Positions 36,174 through 45,427 are shown, numbered from the stretch's first letter. The stretch: DNA of 64,000 nucleotides from Aliivibrio sp. EL58 (GCF_900312675.1 NZ_OMPC01000009.1:558001-622000); one strand, 5' to 3'. Numbers and translations are program-made. Notes: a model not told the origin generated them from the sequence alone.

Positions 36174-36187
36174 TGTTACTTGTAACA
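36174..36187. promoter_or_regulatory. GntR-like box in the gntR promoter
   Basis: TGTTACTTGTAACA, two inverted TGTTAC half-sites with a 2-nt centre, lies 16 bp upstream of the gntR ATG. It suggests autoregulation. A second, weaker AATAAGTTACTTATT repeat lies just upstream. Confidence 0.65.
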
Positions 36188-36369
36188 AGTAAAGCAGTTG
36201 TATCTCTTGATTTCAATAAGTTACTTATTATTTAGATACTCTGTCTACAAATTAACATATAAATCCTAATACATAACCATACTCGTTTAATCTTTCAATC
36301 AAACTAACAATATATGAGTCCCTCAATTCATCGTCATTAATTATTGATAAAACAAGGAATTACAGGCAC

Positions 36370-36398
36370 AAAAAAGCCCACACTAGGTGGGCTTTTTT
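36370..36398 (-). terminator. Terminator of tRNA-Val
   Basis: A stem 36376-36381 / 36387-36392 extended by A/T runs on both sides, with a 5-nt loop, 23 nt past the tRNA 3' end. Confidence 0.85.
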
Positions 36399-36420
36399 GC
36401 TTGTTCATAAAGAACGAATA

Positions 36421-36497
36421 TGGTGCCCGCTACTGGACTCGAACCAGTGACACCTTGCATGTCATGCAAGTACTCTAACCAACTGAGCTAAGCGGGC
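36421..36497 (-). tRNA. tRNA-Val (anticodon GAC)
   Basis: A 77-nt tRNA with encoded CCA. The acceptor stem starts GCCCGC and ends GCGGGC before A-CCA. The D-loop region AGCTCAGTTGGTTAGAG and T-arm GGTTCGAGTCC are standard. The anticodon stem is CTTGC / GCAAG around the 7-nt loop ATGACAT, whose anticodon GAC reads GUC and GUU valine codons. A promoter at 36545-36573 and a terminator flank it. Confidence 0.95.
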
Positions 36498-36544
36498 AAA
36501 TCGTTAACCAGGAAGTAATTGACTTCTCCTTGAGAACGAGATGG

Positions 36545-36573
36545 ATAATATCGAGTTCTTTTTATCTCTGCAA
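36545..36573 (-). promoter_or_regulatory. Promoter of tRNA-Val
   Basis: Leftward -35 TTGCAG (36568-36573), 17-nt spacer, -10 TATTAT (36545-36550). The tRNA begins about 48 nt downstream of the -10. Confidence 0.75.
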
Positions 36574-36694
36574 GCCTTTTTTTATTATTATCAATCGTTT
36601 GACTATTTATTATTCAAACTGTTCAAAAACAGCTCAGCTTGCTAGTTGTCTCCTTTTAAAATAGAATCACCATACCGTTAAAAGGATTTATCTC

Positions 36695-38248
36695 ATGCCT
36701 CAATCTCGTTTTCATCACCTAAAATTCTTACAGCCTATTCTAGTTCTATTACTTGTTGGCATTGCGATTATCTCGCTAACTTTTAGCATTCAAAGTTTTC
36801 AATCTGTCGAGAAAACGATCCGAACCTCTTCATTTAAAGCGTTCAACAACTCTATTGAAGCCAGCTACGATATTGTGGATACTGCCCTCAATGAATCAAT
36901 AAAGCGCTATTTGCGAGGGATTGTACTCACTTCTGCTAAGTTTATTACTCAAATTCAAAAATCCCCCTCGCTGACACAAGAGCAGAAGACAGCGCTAATT
37001 CAAAAGTACATTAACTCCAATAAAATTGGGGATACTGGCTACCCTTATGTATTAAATTCTAAGGGACAATTAGTGTTCCACCCTATTTTTCAGGGCCGTA
37101 ATGTCAGTGAGTATCGTCATATTCAAGAGCAAATCGATAATGATGATCACTTTGTTGAGTATTTATGGACTAACCCAGGAGAAGAGAAGCCACGCAGAAA
37201 ACTGGCCTATTCTATTTATGTAGAAGAGCTTGATTATGTTATCTCGGCAAGTGCTTATAAAGATGAGTTTCTACACTTTATAGATAAAACCATCTTAAAA
37301 GATAAGTTAAGTAAATATCAGTATGGTAAAACAGGCTATGTTTACGTAATTAACTTAACTGGTGAGCTTATCCTTCACCCTAGCTATGAAGGTGAGAACA
37401 TACGCAGCTTGATTGGTGAAAACGCGGATGGTTTACTTAAAAAAATCCGACAATCTGCTAATCGTCATAGCTTACAAATGAATTTAATTAACGGCTCATC
37501 AGAAGCGACGTTTCATGCGGCTACTGTTGAAGATTACACTTATACAATAACAATGGATAACAACACCTATCAAAAAGATGTTCTATATATCTATTATCCA
37601 TATCTAGATTGGGCAATTGTCTCGGGGATCTCTCGTGATGAGCTTAACCGCCCAACAAATACGTTGTTATATAGTTCACTAGCACTGATTTTAAGCTTAA
37701 CTACGATCATCATCGTTCTATTGCTTCTGCTTAATCATCGTCATAATAAACTAGTTAACGTCCTTAATTGTGACTATTTAACTGGGTTGCTAAATCGCAG
37801 GGCATTTCATGATATGGCATCAAAGCTGATCAGTGATAAGCATCACCCTACAACGTTTACTCCCTACTCTATTATCTTATTAGACATTGATTTCTTTAAA
37901 CGCATTAATGACACTTATGGTCATATTGTTGGTGATAAAATTATTGCGATTGTAGGTAAAGCTATTTCACAATACCCACATATTTTAGCGGCACGCTATG
38001 GTGGTGAAGAATTTGTATTATTTACAACCATTAGTGATCCAAAACACGCGATTCGCTTTACTGAGCAAGTACGTCAAAAGATCGATCAATACAATACGTT
38101 ACATGAGAAGATCACATTAAGTGCTGGCATAACAACGATAAATAAGCCAAACGTGTTGTTAGATGATGTGATTGATCAAGCAGATAAAGCGCTATACCAC
38201 GCAAAAAATACGGGCCGTAATAAGGTTGTTCATTACCAAGAGTTATAA
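36695..38248 (+). CDS. Cache-domain diguanylate cyclase (GGDEF) membrane sensor
   Basis: A 517-residue sensor. An N-terminal TM segment (about residues 14-32) and a second one (about 326-345) flank a periplasmic double Cache-type region with two similar repeats, TGYPYVLNSKGQLVFHP and TGYVYVINLTGELILHP. The cytosolic GGDEF domain has the ILLDIDFFKRINDTYGH metal and substrate site and ARYGGEEFVLF as active-site GGEEF. It should make cyclic di-GMP from two GTP. The product-inhibition RxxD site five residues before GGEEF is absent (HILAARYGGEEF), so feedback is probably relaxed. No EAL domain is attached. Confidence 0.9.
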   Translation: MPQSRFHHLKFLQPILVLLLVGIAIISLTFSIQSFQSVEKTIRTSSFKAFNNSIEASYDIVDTALNESIKRYLRGIVLTSAKFITQIQKSPSLTQEQKTALIQKYINSNKIGDTGYPYVLNSKGQLVFHPIFQGRNVSEYRHIQEQIDNDDHFVEYLWTNPGEEKPRRKLAYSIYVEELDYVISASAYKDEFLHFIDKTILKDKLSKYQYGKTGYVYVINLTGELILHPSYEGENIRSLIGENADGLLKKIRQSANRHSLQMNLINGSSEATFHAATVEDYTYTITMDNNTYQKDVLYIYYPYLDWAIVSGISRDELNRPTNTLLYSSLALILSLTTIIIVLLLLLNHRHNKLVNVLNCDYLTGLLNRRAFHDMASKLISDKHHPTTFTPYSIILLDIDFFKRINDTYGHIVGDKIIAIVGKAISQYPHILAARYGGEEFVLFTTISDPKHAIRFTEQVRQKIDQYNTLHEKITLSAGITTINKPNVLLDDVIDQADKALYHAKNTGRNKVVHYQEL

Positions 38249-38360
38249 ATAAGATATGAAAGATAGAGGGGAAAACTGGACAAGTATTGATGCTGTACTA
38301 CGCTAAATAAAGTATGTTCTCCATTTAAATTAGCGCAAGGCTCATCGAGCCGTTTCCCTA

Positions 38361-38395
38361 AGCCCGTAACCAGGAATCGTTACGGGCTATTTTTT
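38361..38395 (+). terminator. Terminator downstream of the diguanylate cyclase (or of a small RNA)
   Basis: A 10-bp perfect stem (38361-38370 with 38379-38388) followed by T residues. A smaller hairpin GGCTC-ATC-GAGCC (38339-38351) precedes it. Confidence 0.85.
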
Positions 38396-38411
38396 AGGGC
38401 AATTATCTGTT

Positions 38412-39260
38412 TTATTCAGATTTAGCGGCTACTAGGTAGATACCATCTTTTTCAATAGTAATTTTACCCGCTTTATATAAACCACCAATTGTCTTTTTAA
38501 ACGTACCTTTACTTGTTCTAAATTCAGTAAAGATCGCATCTGGAGATGATTTATCTGTTAGAGGTAAGAAGCCTTCTTTTTTCTCTAACGTTGCGATAAC
38601 TTTTTCACTTAAATCATCCATACGTGCTACGCCTGGACGTTGTAGAGAAAGTGAAATCTTACCGTCTTCACGCATTTCTGCGATGAACGCTTTAAGTTGC
38701 TTACCAATGAAAAGCTTACCAAATACATCTGAATGGAAGATTAAACCCCAATGCTCGCCATTGATAACTGCTTTGTAGCCAAGATCAGTACGTTCTGCAA
38801 TTAAGATATCTACTTGCTGACCTTTCTCATAATTCGCAGGTGTATTATCCAACCACTTGTTAAAACGAGTTGTACCAACAATACGACTAGATGCTTTATC
38901 AATGTATACATATACAAGGATATTTTGACCTTCGTTTAAGCGGCCACGTTGCTCACTAAATGGAACTAATAAGTCTTTTTTAGCAATACCCCAATCAACG
39001 AAAGCACCAATGCTGTTTGTGCCAATTACGTTCATTAAACCGAACTGACCTACTTGTGCTTTTGGTGTTTCTGTTGAAGCAACCACTTCATTTTCTGAAT
39101 CAAGATAAATAAACACATCAAGCGCTTCGCCTACTTCTGTGCCTTCTGGAACAAAACGACTTGGAAGAAGAATAGAACCATAATCATCGCCATCTAAAAA
39201 GACACCAAAATCTACAGCTTTTGTTACTTCTAATTTGTTGATTTGACCAATTTTAATCAT
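38412..39260 (-). CDS. S1-domain RNA-binding protein of the CvfB/YitL type
   Basis: About 282 residues from the ATG at 39260, which has an AGGA ribosome-binding site; a longer frame to 39332 has no such support. Several S1-like/OB repeats are visible: the first MIKIGQINKLEVTKAVDFGVFLDG, and later AFVDWGIAKKDLLVPF and GLIFHSDVFGK. A C-terminal winged-helix-like stretch (LPLTDKSSPDAIFTEFRTSKGTFKKTIGGLYK) follows. CvfB-type proteins bind RNA and affect virulence regulation in Firmicutes; the role in vibrios is unknown. It is divergent from the following unrecognised gene. Confidence 0.82.
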   Translation of the reverse strand: MIKIGQINKLEVTKAVDFGVFLDGDDYGSILLPSRFVPEGTEVGEALDVFIYLDSENEVVASTETPKAQVGQFGLMNVIGTNSIGAFVDWGIAKKDLLVPFSEQRGRLNEGQNILVYVYIDKASSRIVGTTRFNKWLDNTPANYEKGQQVDILIAERTDLGYKAVINGEHWGLIFHSDVFGKLFIGKQLKAFIAEMREDGKISLSLQRPGVARMDDLSEKVIATLEKKEGFLPLTDKSSPDAIFTEFRTSKGTFKKTIGGLYKAGKITIEKDGIYLVAAKSE

Positions 39261-39349
39261 TACTTCAATTCCTAAATAAAATACTCGGCGATTATACCTG
39301 AACTCTGATATGCTTGCTGTATGAATTACCATTTTTATAGGAATTTCCT

Positions 39350-40702
39350 GTGATTACAGTTGGTAAGAAAGATGGCTTATCACTAAAAATCTCACATATC
39401 GTTGAAGAATCTAAGCAACATGAACTGGAAATGTATCTTTTCATTCCCGGCGAGCTTGGTTTAAACAAAGACATGGTTTCTGAATCAGAGTTTTACTACA
39501 ACTCAATTCAGAGCCAGCGTACGTATTTCAGTGATAAAAATCACCTCCCCCTTGTGCACTCTCGTCTCGCGCAACGTGGCCGTCTGTCTACTGAACAATA
39601 TCGTTTAAGTTTGAGTTTATACGCTTATCAATACGCTCTCGCTTTAGAGAAAGCCGTACAGCAGCTTAATGATACTTCTCGGGACGATATCACTCATCAA
39701 GAAGTTGATGATGCAATCGTTCTGGCAATTGATATCCTCAGAAAGTTACGACGTAACGTACCTTATGACGACACGTTAAAGCGCTACTACGCCAATATCG
39801 ATAACTATTTATCTTGGTACACTGAACAGCGTTTTCTTTCTTTACTTGCTCATATGCCAAGAAATGAAGATTATAAGCTGGTTAAAGAGCGCCTTGTTGA
39901 TATCTGTGAGCAAGAAGCACTGCACCGTTTAGATAAGAGTTATAACTCAAGTAAAGCTCGAGAAGACATGACGCGTATGTCAAATAAGATGCGTCTGTTA
40001 CGTCGTTTAATCGAGTTCCCTATCGTACTTAAAGAAAAGAACTTAGCCCTTGGTAAACATATCAAGCGAATGGTTAAAGGCGGAGCAACAGCAGTTGTGA
40101 TGATCTTTGTATCATTAATGGTGATCCAAGCGCGTGGGTTTCTGGGTGAAATCACCGCCTCTTTCATCTTTGCGATTTCATTTATCTATGCCATGCGTGA
40201 GGTCTTTAAAGATGACTTGCGTGATGTAATGTGGCGCTGGATCCGTAAAGGGCAACCTAAATGGCGTAAACGCTATCTTGATCCTACCACCAATACTTAT
40301 GTGGGAAGAAAGCTAGAGTGGCTTGATTACATGACGTTCTCAGAGCTAGACAGTGACATTCAGAAATTGCGTAAAAACCGTGTGGTTCAACGTGAAGAAG
40401 TCGTTCTCTCTTATAAAAGCCAAACTAAAATGGCAATTACTAAGTTTATGAGTGGGTATGAACAAACCCGCGAAACGATGCTGATCGATCTACGCCCTAT
40501 CGCACGTTTAATGGAAAAAGGCTCTCAAAAGATCTACCACTTAAACGAGGGGCAAGTCACGAAAGAGTCGGTTGAGAAGCGTCACTTAATTAATTTAATT
40601 GTGCGTGAAACCATGGATGATTACAGTACCCAGCTACACCGTTGGAAAATTGTGGTTAACCGCTCTAAAATTATTGATATTGAAAAGATTAAAATAGACT
40701 AA
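39350..40702 (+). CDS. Unrecognised protein with two central membrane segments
   Basis: A 450-residue protein from a GTG at 39350 with an AGGA ribosome-binding site. I do not recognise a family. The first 240 residues are soluble, helical and rich in charge; residues 243-262 and 264-281 are hydrophobic (AVVMIFVSLMVIQA and FIFAISFIYAM). A long, basic, helical C-terminal part follows (MREVFKDDLRDVMWRWIRKG, then RKRYLDPTTN). It resembles a protein sitting at the inner face of the membrane with both termini in the cytosol. It is divergent from the cvfB-like gene and ends at a bidirectional terminator. It seems intact and vibrio-like in composition. Confidence 0.75.
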   Translation: MITVGKKDGLSLKISHIVEESKQHELEMYLFIPGELGLNKDMVSESEFYYNSIQSQRTYFSDKNHLPLVHSRLAQRGRLSTEQYRLSLSLYAYQYALALEKAVQQLNDTSRDDITHQEVDDAIVLAIDILRKLRRNVPYDDTLKRYYANIDNYLSWYTEQRFLSLLAHMPRNEDYKLVKERLVDICEQEALHRLDKSYNSSKAREDMTRMSNKMRLLRRLIEFPIVLKEKNLALGKHIKRMVKGGATAVVMIFVSLMVIQARGFLGEITASFIFAISFIYAMREVFKDDLRDVMWRWIRKGQPKWRKRYLDPTTNTYVGRKLEWLDYMTFSELDSDIQKLRKNRVVQREEVVLSYKSQTKMAITKFMSGYEQTRETMLIDLRPIARLMEKGSQKIYHLNEGQVTKESVEKRHLINLIVRETMDDYSTQLHRWKIVVNRSKIIDIEKIKID

Positions 40703-40721
40703 TAATTTATATCAACTCAAT

Positions 40722-40757
40722 AAAAACGCCTTTAGCTTTACACTAAAGGCGTTTTTT
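40722..40757 (+). terminator. Bidirectional terminator between convergent genes
   Basis: A 14-nt inverted repeat (40722-40735 with 40743-40756) with a 7-nt loop, A-rich on the left and T-rich on the right. Confidence 0.9.
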
Positions 40758-40781
40758 TATGTTCTAAATTGATACGTTAAA

Positions 40782-41666
40782 TTATGCAGTGACAACAACG
40801 TCTGTTGCATTTAACTGATCAAGTAAGTCTTGAACTCTTGGGTTTTGAGCAAGCTCATCAATCGTAGTAACCACTGGTTTATTTGCTTTGTTAGCTGCTT
40901 GAATCGCATGCCCAACAAGATGAAGTACAGCATCGTTTTGTGGATCAAAGTGATGCTCTAACGCTTCATTTTGCTTATCTACACCGAGAGTGAATTGAGT
41001 TAGTGTATCTACGTTTACAACCAATCCATCAAAGTATTGCAATAATTTATCTGCCATTAATGCTGCGGCTGGTACATCACAAACGAAATGCACTTTAAGG
41101 CCATTTAAGCCTCGTGGTAAGCCATAAATAGCTAAGCGGTCAATAATGGTTGCTGCATCACTTAAGTTACGTACGAATGGAACGACAATTTGTACACTTG
41201 CTGTGGTTGCTGCCATGACTTTCTTAATCACTGCACACTCTAAAGCAAATTGCTCAGAACTTGCCTCAGAGGCAAAACGAGTTACACCACGAACGCCCAT
41301 GATAGGATTTGCTTCTGTTGCTTCAAGTTGACCTGCAAGTAAGCCTGCAAATGCCGCGCTGTCAGCGTCAGAGAACAAGATTTTGATCTCTTTGGTTGAT
41401 TCATTGGTAGCCGCTAAAATCACATCTGCTAACGTATCAACAAAGTGTGCTTTACCATCTGTTGCGCCTTCAATAATAGCAGCTAGACTCTGTGCATCAA
41501 TATCACTCATCGCTAGTGCTTTAATCACAGCTTTTGGGTGATAAAATAAATGTTCTTGAATTAATCCAGCAATTGAAACATACAGTGATGCTTCTGAATC
41601 GTTTTGTGATTGATAAGAAGGCAAACTCGCCATGCGTGTTAGCGTTGGTAAAATAGTATCCGTCAT
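40782..41666 (-). CDS. Stand-alone PEP-utilising-enzyme-type TIM barrel (possible pseudoenzyme)
   Basis: A 294-residue protein resembling only the C-terminal PEP/pyruvate barrel of PEP synthase or pyruvate phosphate dikinase. ANPIMGVRGVTRF corresponds to the conserved NPMLGxRG-type segment and DGLVVNVDTLTQFTLGVDKQNE to the SxGSNDMTQLTLGxD segment. The latter has lost the GSND part, and the N-terminal ATP-grasp and the phosphohistidine domain are absent. It is not a fragment caused by frameshift: the frame is clean, with a proper start and terminator. It may bind PEP or a related metabolite without full synthase activity. It is divergent from a DAHP synthase gene, another PEP user. Confidence 0.65.
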   Translation of the reverse strand: MTDTILPTLTRMASLPSYQSQNDSEASLYVSIAGLIQEHLFYHPKAVIKALAMSDIDAQSLAAIIEGATDGKAHFVDTLADVILAATNESTKEIKILFSDADSAAFAGLLAGQLEATEANPIMGVRGVTRFASEASSEQFALECAVIKKVMAATTASVQIVVPFVRNLSDAATIIDRLAIYGLPRGLNGLKVHFVCDVPAAALMADKLLQYFDGLVVNVDTLTQFTLGVDKQNEALEHHFDPQNDAVLHLVGHAIQAANKANKPVVTTIDELAQNPRVQDLLDQLNATDVVVTA

Positions 41667-41875
41667 GCTTGCTCCAATAAACTCAGTAATTCGTTTTCAT
41701 TATTTAATGTTATTTATGTTGAACATACCGATACATGAGCAACAACTCAAGTCTAAAAGATACAATACGTTAACTTTTCTTTACTGTTCTGCCTTTCTAT
41801 AAAAATTTTGGGTTTCATCCATTTTAATTTTCCGTTATCTTACTCAGGTGTATTAAAGAATTAACAGGCGACACT

Positions 41876-42928
41876 ATGCCATTTCAAACAGATGAACTTC
41901 GTACTCAGCCTTTAGGGCCAATGCCAACACCCGCTGAGCTAACGACTGCTCACCCTATTACCGACGATGTTGCTGAACATATTGAGCAATCTCGCGCACA
42001 GGTTGAAGCAATTTTAACTGGCAAAGATAAACGTCTTTTAGTTATTGTGGGTCCATGCTCTGTTCATGATACAGAAGCAGCACTGGATTACGCACAGCGC
42101 TTAGCCAATATTCAAGATCAGTATAAAGATGAGCTATTCATCGTTATGCGTACTTACTTTGAAAAACCACGCACGATTGTGGGTTGGAAAGGCTTAATTA
42201 CTGATCCTAATCTTGATGGCAGTTATGCACTTGAAGCGGGTTTACATAAAGCTCGTAAACTGTTACTTGATATTAATAAACTGGGTTTAGCTACGGCTAC
42301 TGAGTTTTTAGATATGATCACGGGTCAATATATTTCAGATCTTATTACGTGGGGTGCTATTGGCGCACGTACGACTGAATCTCAAATTCACCGTGAAATG
42401 GCATCTGCCCTATCTTGTCCGGTTGGTTTTAAGAATGGTACTAATGGCAACACGCAAATTGCGATGGATGCTATTCGTGCTGCTAAGGCTTCGCATTTCT
42501 TCTACTCTCCTGATAAACAAGGTCGTATGACGGTATACCGCACTGCGGGTAACCCATTTGGCCATGTGATTTTACGTGGTGGTAGCGACAAGCCAAACTT
42601 TGATATTGATTCAGTTACCGATGCTTGCCAACGTTTAGAAGGGGTTGATTTGCCGCCTCATCTTATTGTTGATTTTAGCCACGCAAACTGTGAGAAACAA
42701 CATCGTCGTCAGCTTGATGTAGCCAAAGATATTTGTGCTCAAATCGAGTCTGGCAGCAATAAAGTTGTTGGTATTATGGCTGAAAGCTTCATTATTGAAG
42801 GCAACCAACCAATGACTGATTTGAATAACCTAACTTATGGCCAGTCTATTACTGATCCATGCCTAAGCTGGGAAGATACCGTGACTATGTTAGACATGTT
42901 ATCAAATACTATTAAAACATCTCGTTAA
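41876..42928 (+). CDS. aroH: 3-deoxy-D-arabino-heptulosonate 7-phosphate synthase (AroH-like)
   Basis: This enzyme joins PEP and erythrose 4-phosphate, the first step of the shikimate pathway. The 350-residue class I (AroFGH) protein has GPCSVHD, FEKPRT, VGWKGLITDP, TESQIHREMAS and the SHANCEKQHRRQ segment with metal ligands. Several stretches (TDELRT at the N terminus, TYFEKPRT, TESQIHREMASALSCPVGFK, the C-terminal YGQSITDPCL) match the Trp-sensitive E. coli AroH better than AroG or AroF from memory; the feedback specificity is inference. It lies 16 nt before yajQ and probably shares its transcript. Confidence 0.85.
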   Translation: MPFQTDELRTQPLGPMPTPAELTTAHPITDDVAEHIEQSRAQVEAILTGKDKRLLVIVGPCSVHDTEAALDYAQRLANIQDQYKDELFIVMRTYFEKPRTIVGWKGLITDPNLDGSYALEAGLHKARKLLLDINKLGLATATEFLDMITGQYISDLITWGAIGARTTESQIHREMASALSCPVGFKNGTNGNTQIAMDAIRAAKASHFFYSPDKQGRMTVYRTAGNPFGHVILRGGSDKPNFDIDSVTDACQRLEGVDLPPHLIVDFSHANCEKQHRRQLDVAKDICAQIESGSNKVVGIMAESFIIEGNQPMTDLNNLTYGQSITDPCLSWEDTVTMLDMLSNTIKTSR

Positions 42929-42944
42929 TTTAAGGATTTAAACT

Positions 42945-43427
42945 ATGCCTGCTTTTGATATCGTTTCTGAAGTTGATAATGTTGAACTAAAAAATGCGGT
43001 AGATAATGCTACTCGTGAATTAGCTACTCGTTTCGATTTTCGTGGCGTTGACGCAAGCTTTGAACTTAAAGGCGAAAACATCAAGATTAAAGCCGAAGAT
43101 GATTTCCAACTGTCTCAGTTAGTAGATATCCTACGTGGTAACCTTGCTAAACGTGGCGTTGATGCTCGTTCTATGGACATTAAAGACGCCGTTCACTCTG
43201 GTAAGAACTTTTACCAAGACATCGACTTTAAACAAGGTGTTGATACCCTTATCGCTAAGAAATTAGTAAAAGAGATCAAAGCATCAAAAATTAAAGTGCA
43301 AGCGGCAATCCAAGGCGAACAACTTCGCATTACTGGTAAGAACCGTGATGATCTTCAAGCGGCGATGGCACTTGTTCGTGAAGGTGACTTTGGTCAGCCT
43401 TTCCAGTTCACGAACTTCCGTGACTAA
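42945..43427 (+). CDS. yajQ: YajQ-family cyclic di-GMP-binding protein
   Basis: A 160-residue YajQ (UPF0234) protein. [25 protein letters not shown] is the usual start; the second half carries [21 protein letters not shown] and [21 protein letters not shown]. YajQ homologues bind cyclic di-GMP and in some bacteria influence transcription. A diguanylate cyclase gene lies about 5 kb upstream. It is spaced 16 nt behind the DAHP synthase, so it is likely in one operon, and it ends at a strong terminator. Confidence 0.93.
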   Translation: MPAFDIVSEVDNVELKNAVDNATRELATRFDFRGVDASFELKGENIKIKAEDDFQLSQLVDILRGNLAKRGVDARSMDIKDAVHSGKNFYQDIDFKQGVDTLIAKKLVKEIKASKIKVQAAIQGEQLRITGKNRDDLQAAMALVREGDFGQPFQFTNFRD

Positions 43428-43478
43428 TCAAGTTTCATAGAGTAATTATCTAAAAAACATTGCTGTTTGATAGATATA

Positions 43479-43518
43479 AAAAAAGCGCTTCTACTGTTTA
43501 TCAGTGAGGCGCTTTTTT
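43479..43518 (+). terminator. Terminator of aroH-yajQ (bidirectional form)
   Basis: A stem AAAAAAGCGC / GCGCTTTTTT with an inner TACTG / CAGTG pairing, between convergent yajQ and the pepF gene. Confidence 0.85.
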
Positions 43519-43559
43519 ATTATTTTCGATTATAGTGTTCATTGGGCTCTAGTTTAAAA

Positions 43560-45341
43560 TTAGCTGACTAATCGTTCAAACTCATCAATTTGTTGGCTTA
43601 CTCTATCTAAGCTCTGCTGCCAAAACGTTTCTTGGGTTAAATCCATCTGCAAATGCTTTTGAACCACCTCTTCAGCTCTCATAGAGCCAGTCTCACGCAG
43701 TAAACTCACGTAATCAGTGTAGAAGTGCTCACCTTTTGCTTCTCGTTGTGCGTACACGCCAATACTGAATAAGTAACCGAACAAGTATGGGTAGTTATAG
43801 AAACTTACTTCTGGAATACTAAAATGCAGTTTACTTGCCCAAAATAGAGGATCAGGCTCAGACATCGAGTCTCCATACCATTCCGTCCAGGTGTCTCCCA
43901 TCAAACGAGATAATTGTTCTGGTCCTAGTTCTTTATTTGATCGCTGCTCATAAAACGCTTTTTCAAACTCATAGCGAACAGGAATATTAATCGTAAGTGC
44001 TAGCGCAGAAGATAACTCTTCCCATAGCATTTCAATTTTGTCTTCTTTGGTTTTTGCTTTAGCCAGTAATGCATCACGAACAACGTTTTCAGCAAAGATC
44101 GATGCGGTTTCTGCCAACGTCATTGGGTATTTAGTTTTACACAACGGCATGTCTCGCATCACCCAATTATGGAAGGCGTGGCCTAGCTCATGCGCGAGCG
44201 TTAATACATCTGACATGCTATTGCCCCATGTCATAAAGACCAATGGCGTTCTAGAGTCAGCAAATTTAGTACAGTAAGCACCAAGACGTTTTGTTTCTTG
44301 TGGCGCGGCATCTATCCAACCATTTTTTACCATCAAATCAACAAAATCGGTCATCTCTTGCGAAACGCCTGCAAATGCATCCTTAATGATATCAATCGCT
44401 TCATCAAAGCTGTACTGAGAGGCTTCTCCAATAAGCGGGGGCATAGAGGCAAGTTGGTCCCAAGGGGTTAACTGCTCAGTCCCAAACATCTTCGCCATTA
44501 AGCGCCCTGCTTTTTGGCCAACTTCACGATTCTTTTTCGCTACCGACATCATGCTATCAAGTGTGGCTTGCTCAATACGGCTGCCATGTAAGCTCGGCTC
44601 AAGAAAATGCACGCTATTTATGGCGCTACGTTTTTTATATTCCGTTAATCTCCAGCCCGCTAGCGCATTTAAGATAGCCGAAAAACTTTCTTTTTTCTGT
44701 GCCATTGCTAGTTGTATTGCACGCCAGGCAGGCTCTCTACGAAGCGTATCACTGCCATATAAAATACTAGCAGCTTGTGATAAGCCCATCGTTTCATCAG
44801 TGCCATTAGAAAGTTGCAGGGTCACTTTCATGGAGCCTGTAATATTGTCGTATAAACGGCCCCAGGCATTTTTACCATCCACACTCATGGCTGACAGTAA
44901 TTGCTCTTCTTTCACGCTTAATCGTGTTGCGACTAGTTTTCTCTCTTCTTCTAATAAGAAGCGTTGTGCTTCTAGATCTTCACTCAACGATAATACTGAT
45001 TCAAACAACTCCGTTGGTGCATTCACAATCGCATCTAAATACGGGCTGAAGGCTTGTGAAAGATCAGAAGATAACTTAGTCATTTGGTTCACTAACGCTT
45101 TGGCTTGTGCGTTTGAAGCATCGACAGAAGCAATGCAATTCCCATAACTCGCTACGGTTGCCAATTGCACTGAAATCGACTCTTTTTCAATAATCGCTTG
45201 CTGTAAATCGTTAACGTCTAAAGTAATGTCACTACCAGAAAAATCTGTAATGCACTGTTCAATAGACGCTATCGTGTCTATTAACTTTGGATCATTAAGG
45301 GATTGGAAGGCAATAGAGAGATCCCAACTTGGTGCAGTCAT
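43560..45341 (-). CDS. pepF: M3B family oligoendopeptidase (PepF type)
   Basis: A 593-residue cytosolic metallopeptidase. The zinc site is LAHELGHAFHNWV (HExxH, about residues 384-396) and the third ligand is in the downstream TLAETASIFAENVVR glutamate region. PepF-type enzymes cut short peptides of roughly 6 to 20 residues. The C-terminal PYLFGYLFSIGVYAQRE is characteristic. It is monocistronic and opposite in orientation to the aroH-yajQ unit. Confidence 0.88.
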   Translation of the reverse strand: MTAPSWDLSIAFQSLNDPKLIDTIASIEQCITDFSGSDITLDVNDLQQAIIEKESISVQLATVASYGNCIASVDASNAQAKALVNQMTKLSSDLSQAFSPYLDAIVNAPTELFESVLSLSEDLEAQRFLLEEERKLVATRLSVKEEQLLSAMSVDGKNAWGRLYDNITGSMKVTLQLSNGTDETMGLSQAASILYGSDTLRREPAWRAIQLAMAQKKESFSAILNALAGWRLTEYKKRSAINSVHFLEPSLHGSRIEQATLDSMMSVAKKNREVGQKAGRLMAKMFGTEQLTPWDQLASMPPLIGEASQYSFDEAIDIIKDAFAGVSQEMTDFVDLMVKNGWIDAAPQETKRLGAYCTKFADSRTPLVFMTWGNSMSDVLTLAHELGHAFHNWVMRDMPLCKTKYPMTLAETASIFAENVVRDALLAKAKTKEDKIEMLWEELSSALALTINIPVRYEFEKAFYEQRSNKELGPEQLSRLMGDTWTEWYGDSMSEPDPLFWASKLHFSIPEVSFYNYPYLFGYLFSIGVYAQREAKGEHFYTDYVSLLRETGSMRAEEVVQKHLQMDLTQETFWQQSLDRVSQQIDEFERLVS

Positions 45342-45427
45342 GATTGTGTCCTTTTATTTTGTTTTCATCATCATAGCAATTGATTTAGACTGATAACAGC
45401 GCCTCTGAATTGATCTCATCTTTTGAG

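Noticed and set aside
41700-41875. TrpR operator upstream of the aroH-like gene
   Set aside because: No sequence near the start fits the CTAGTTAACTAG-type repressor site, so Trp control by TrpR is not supported.
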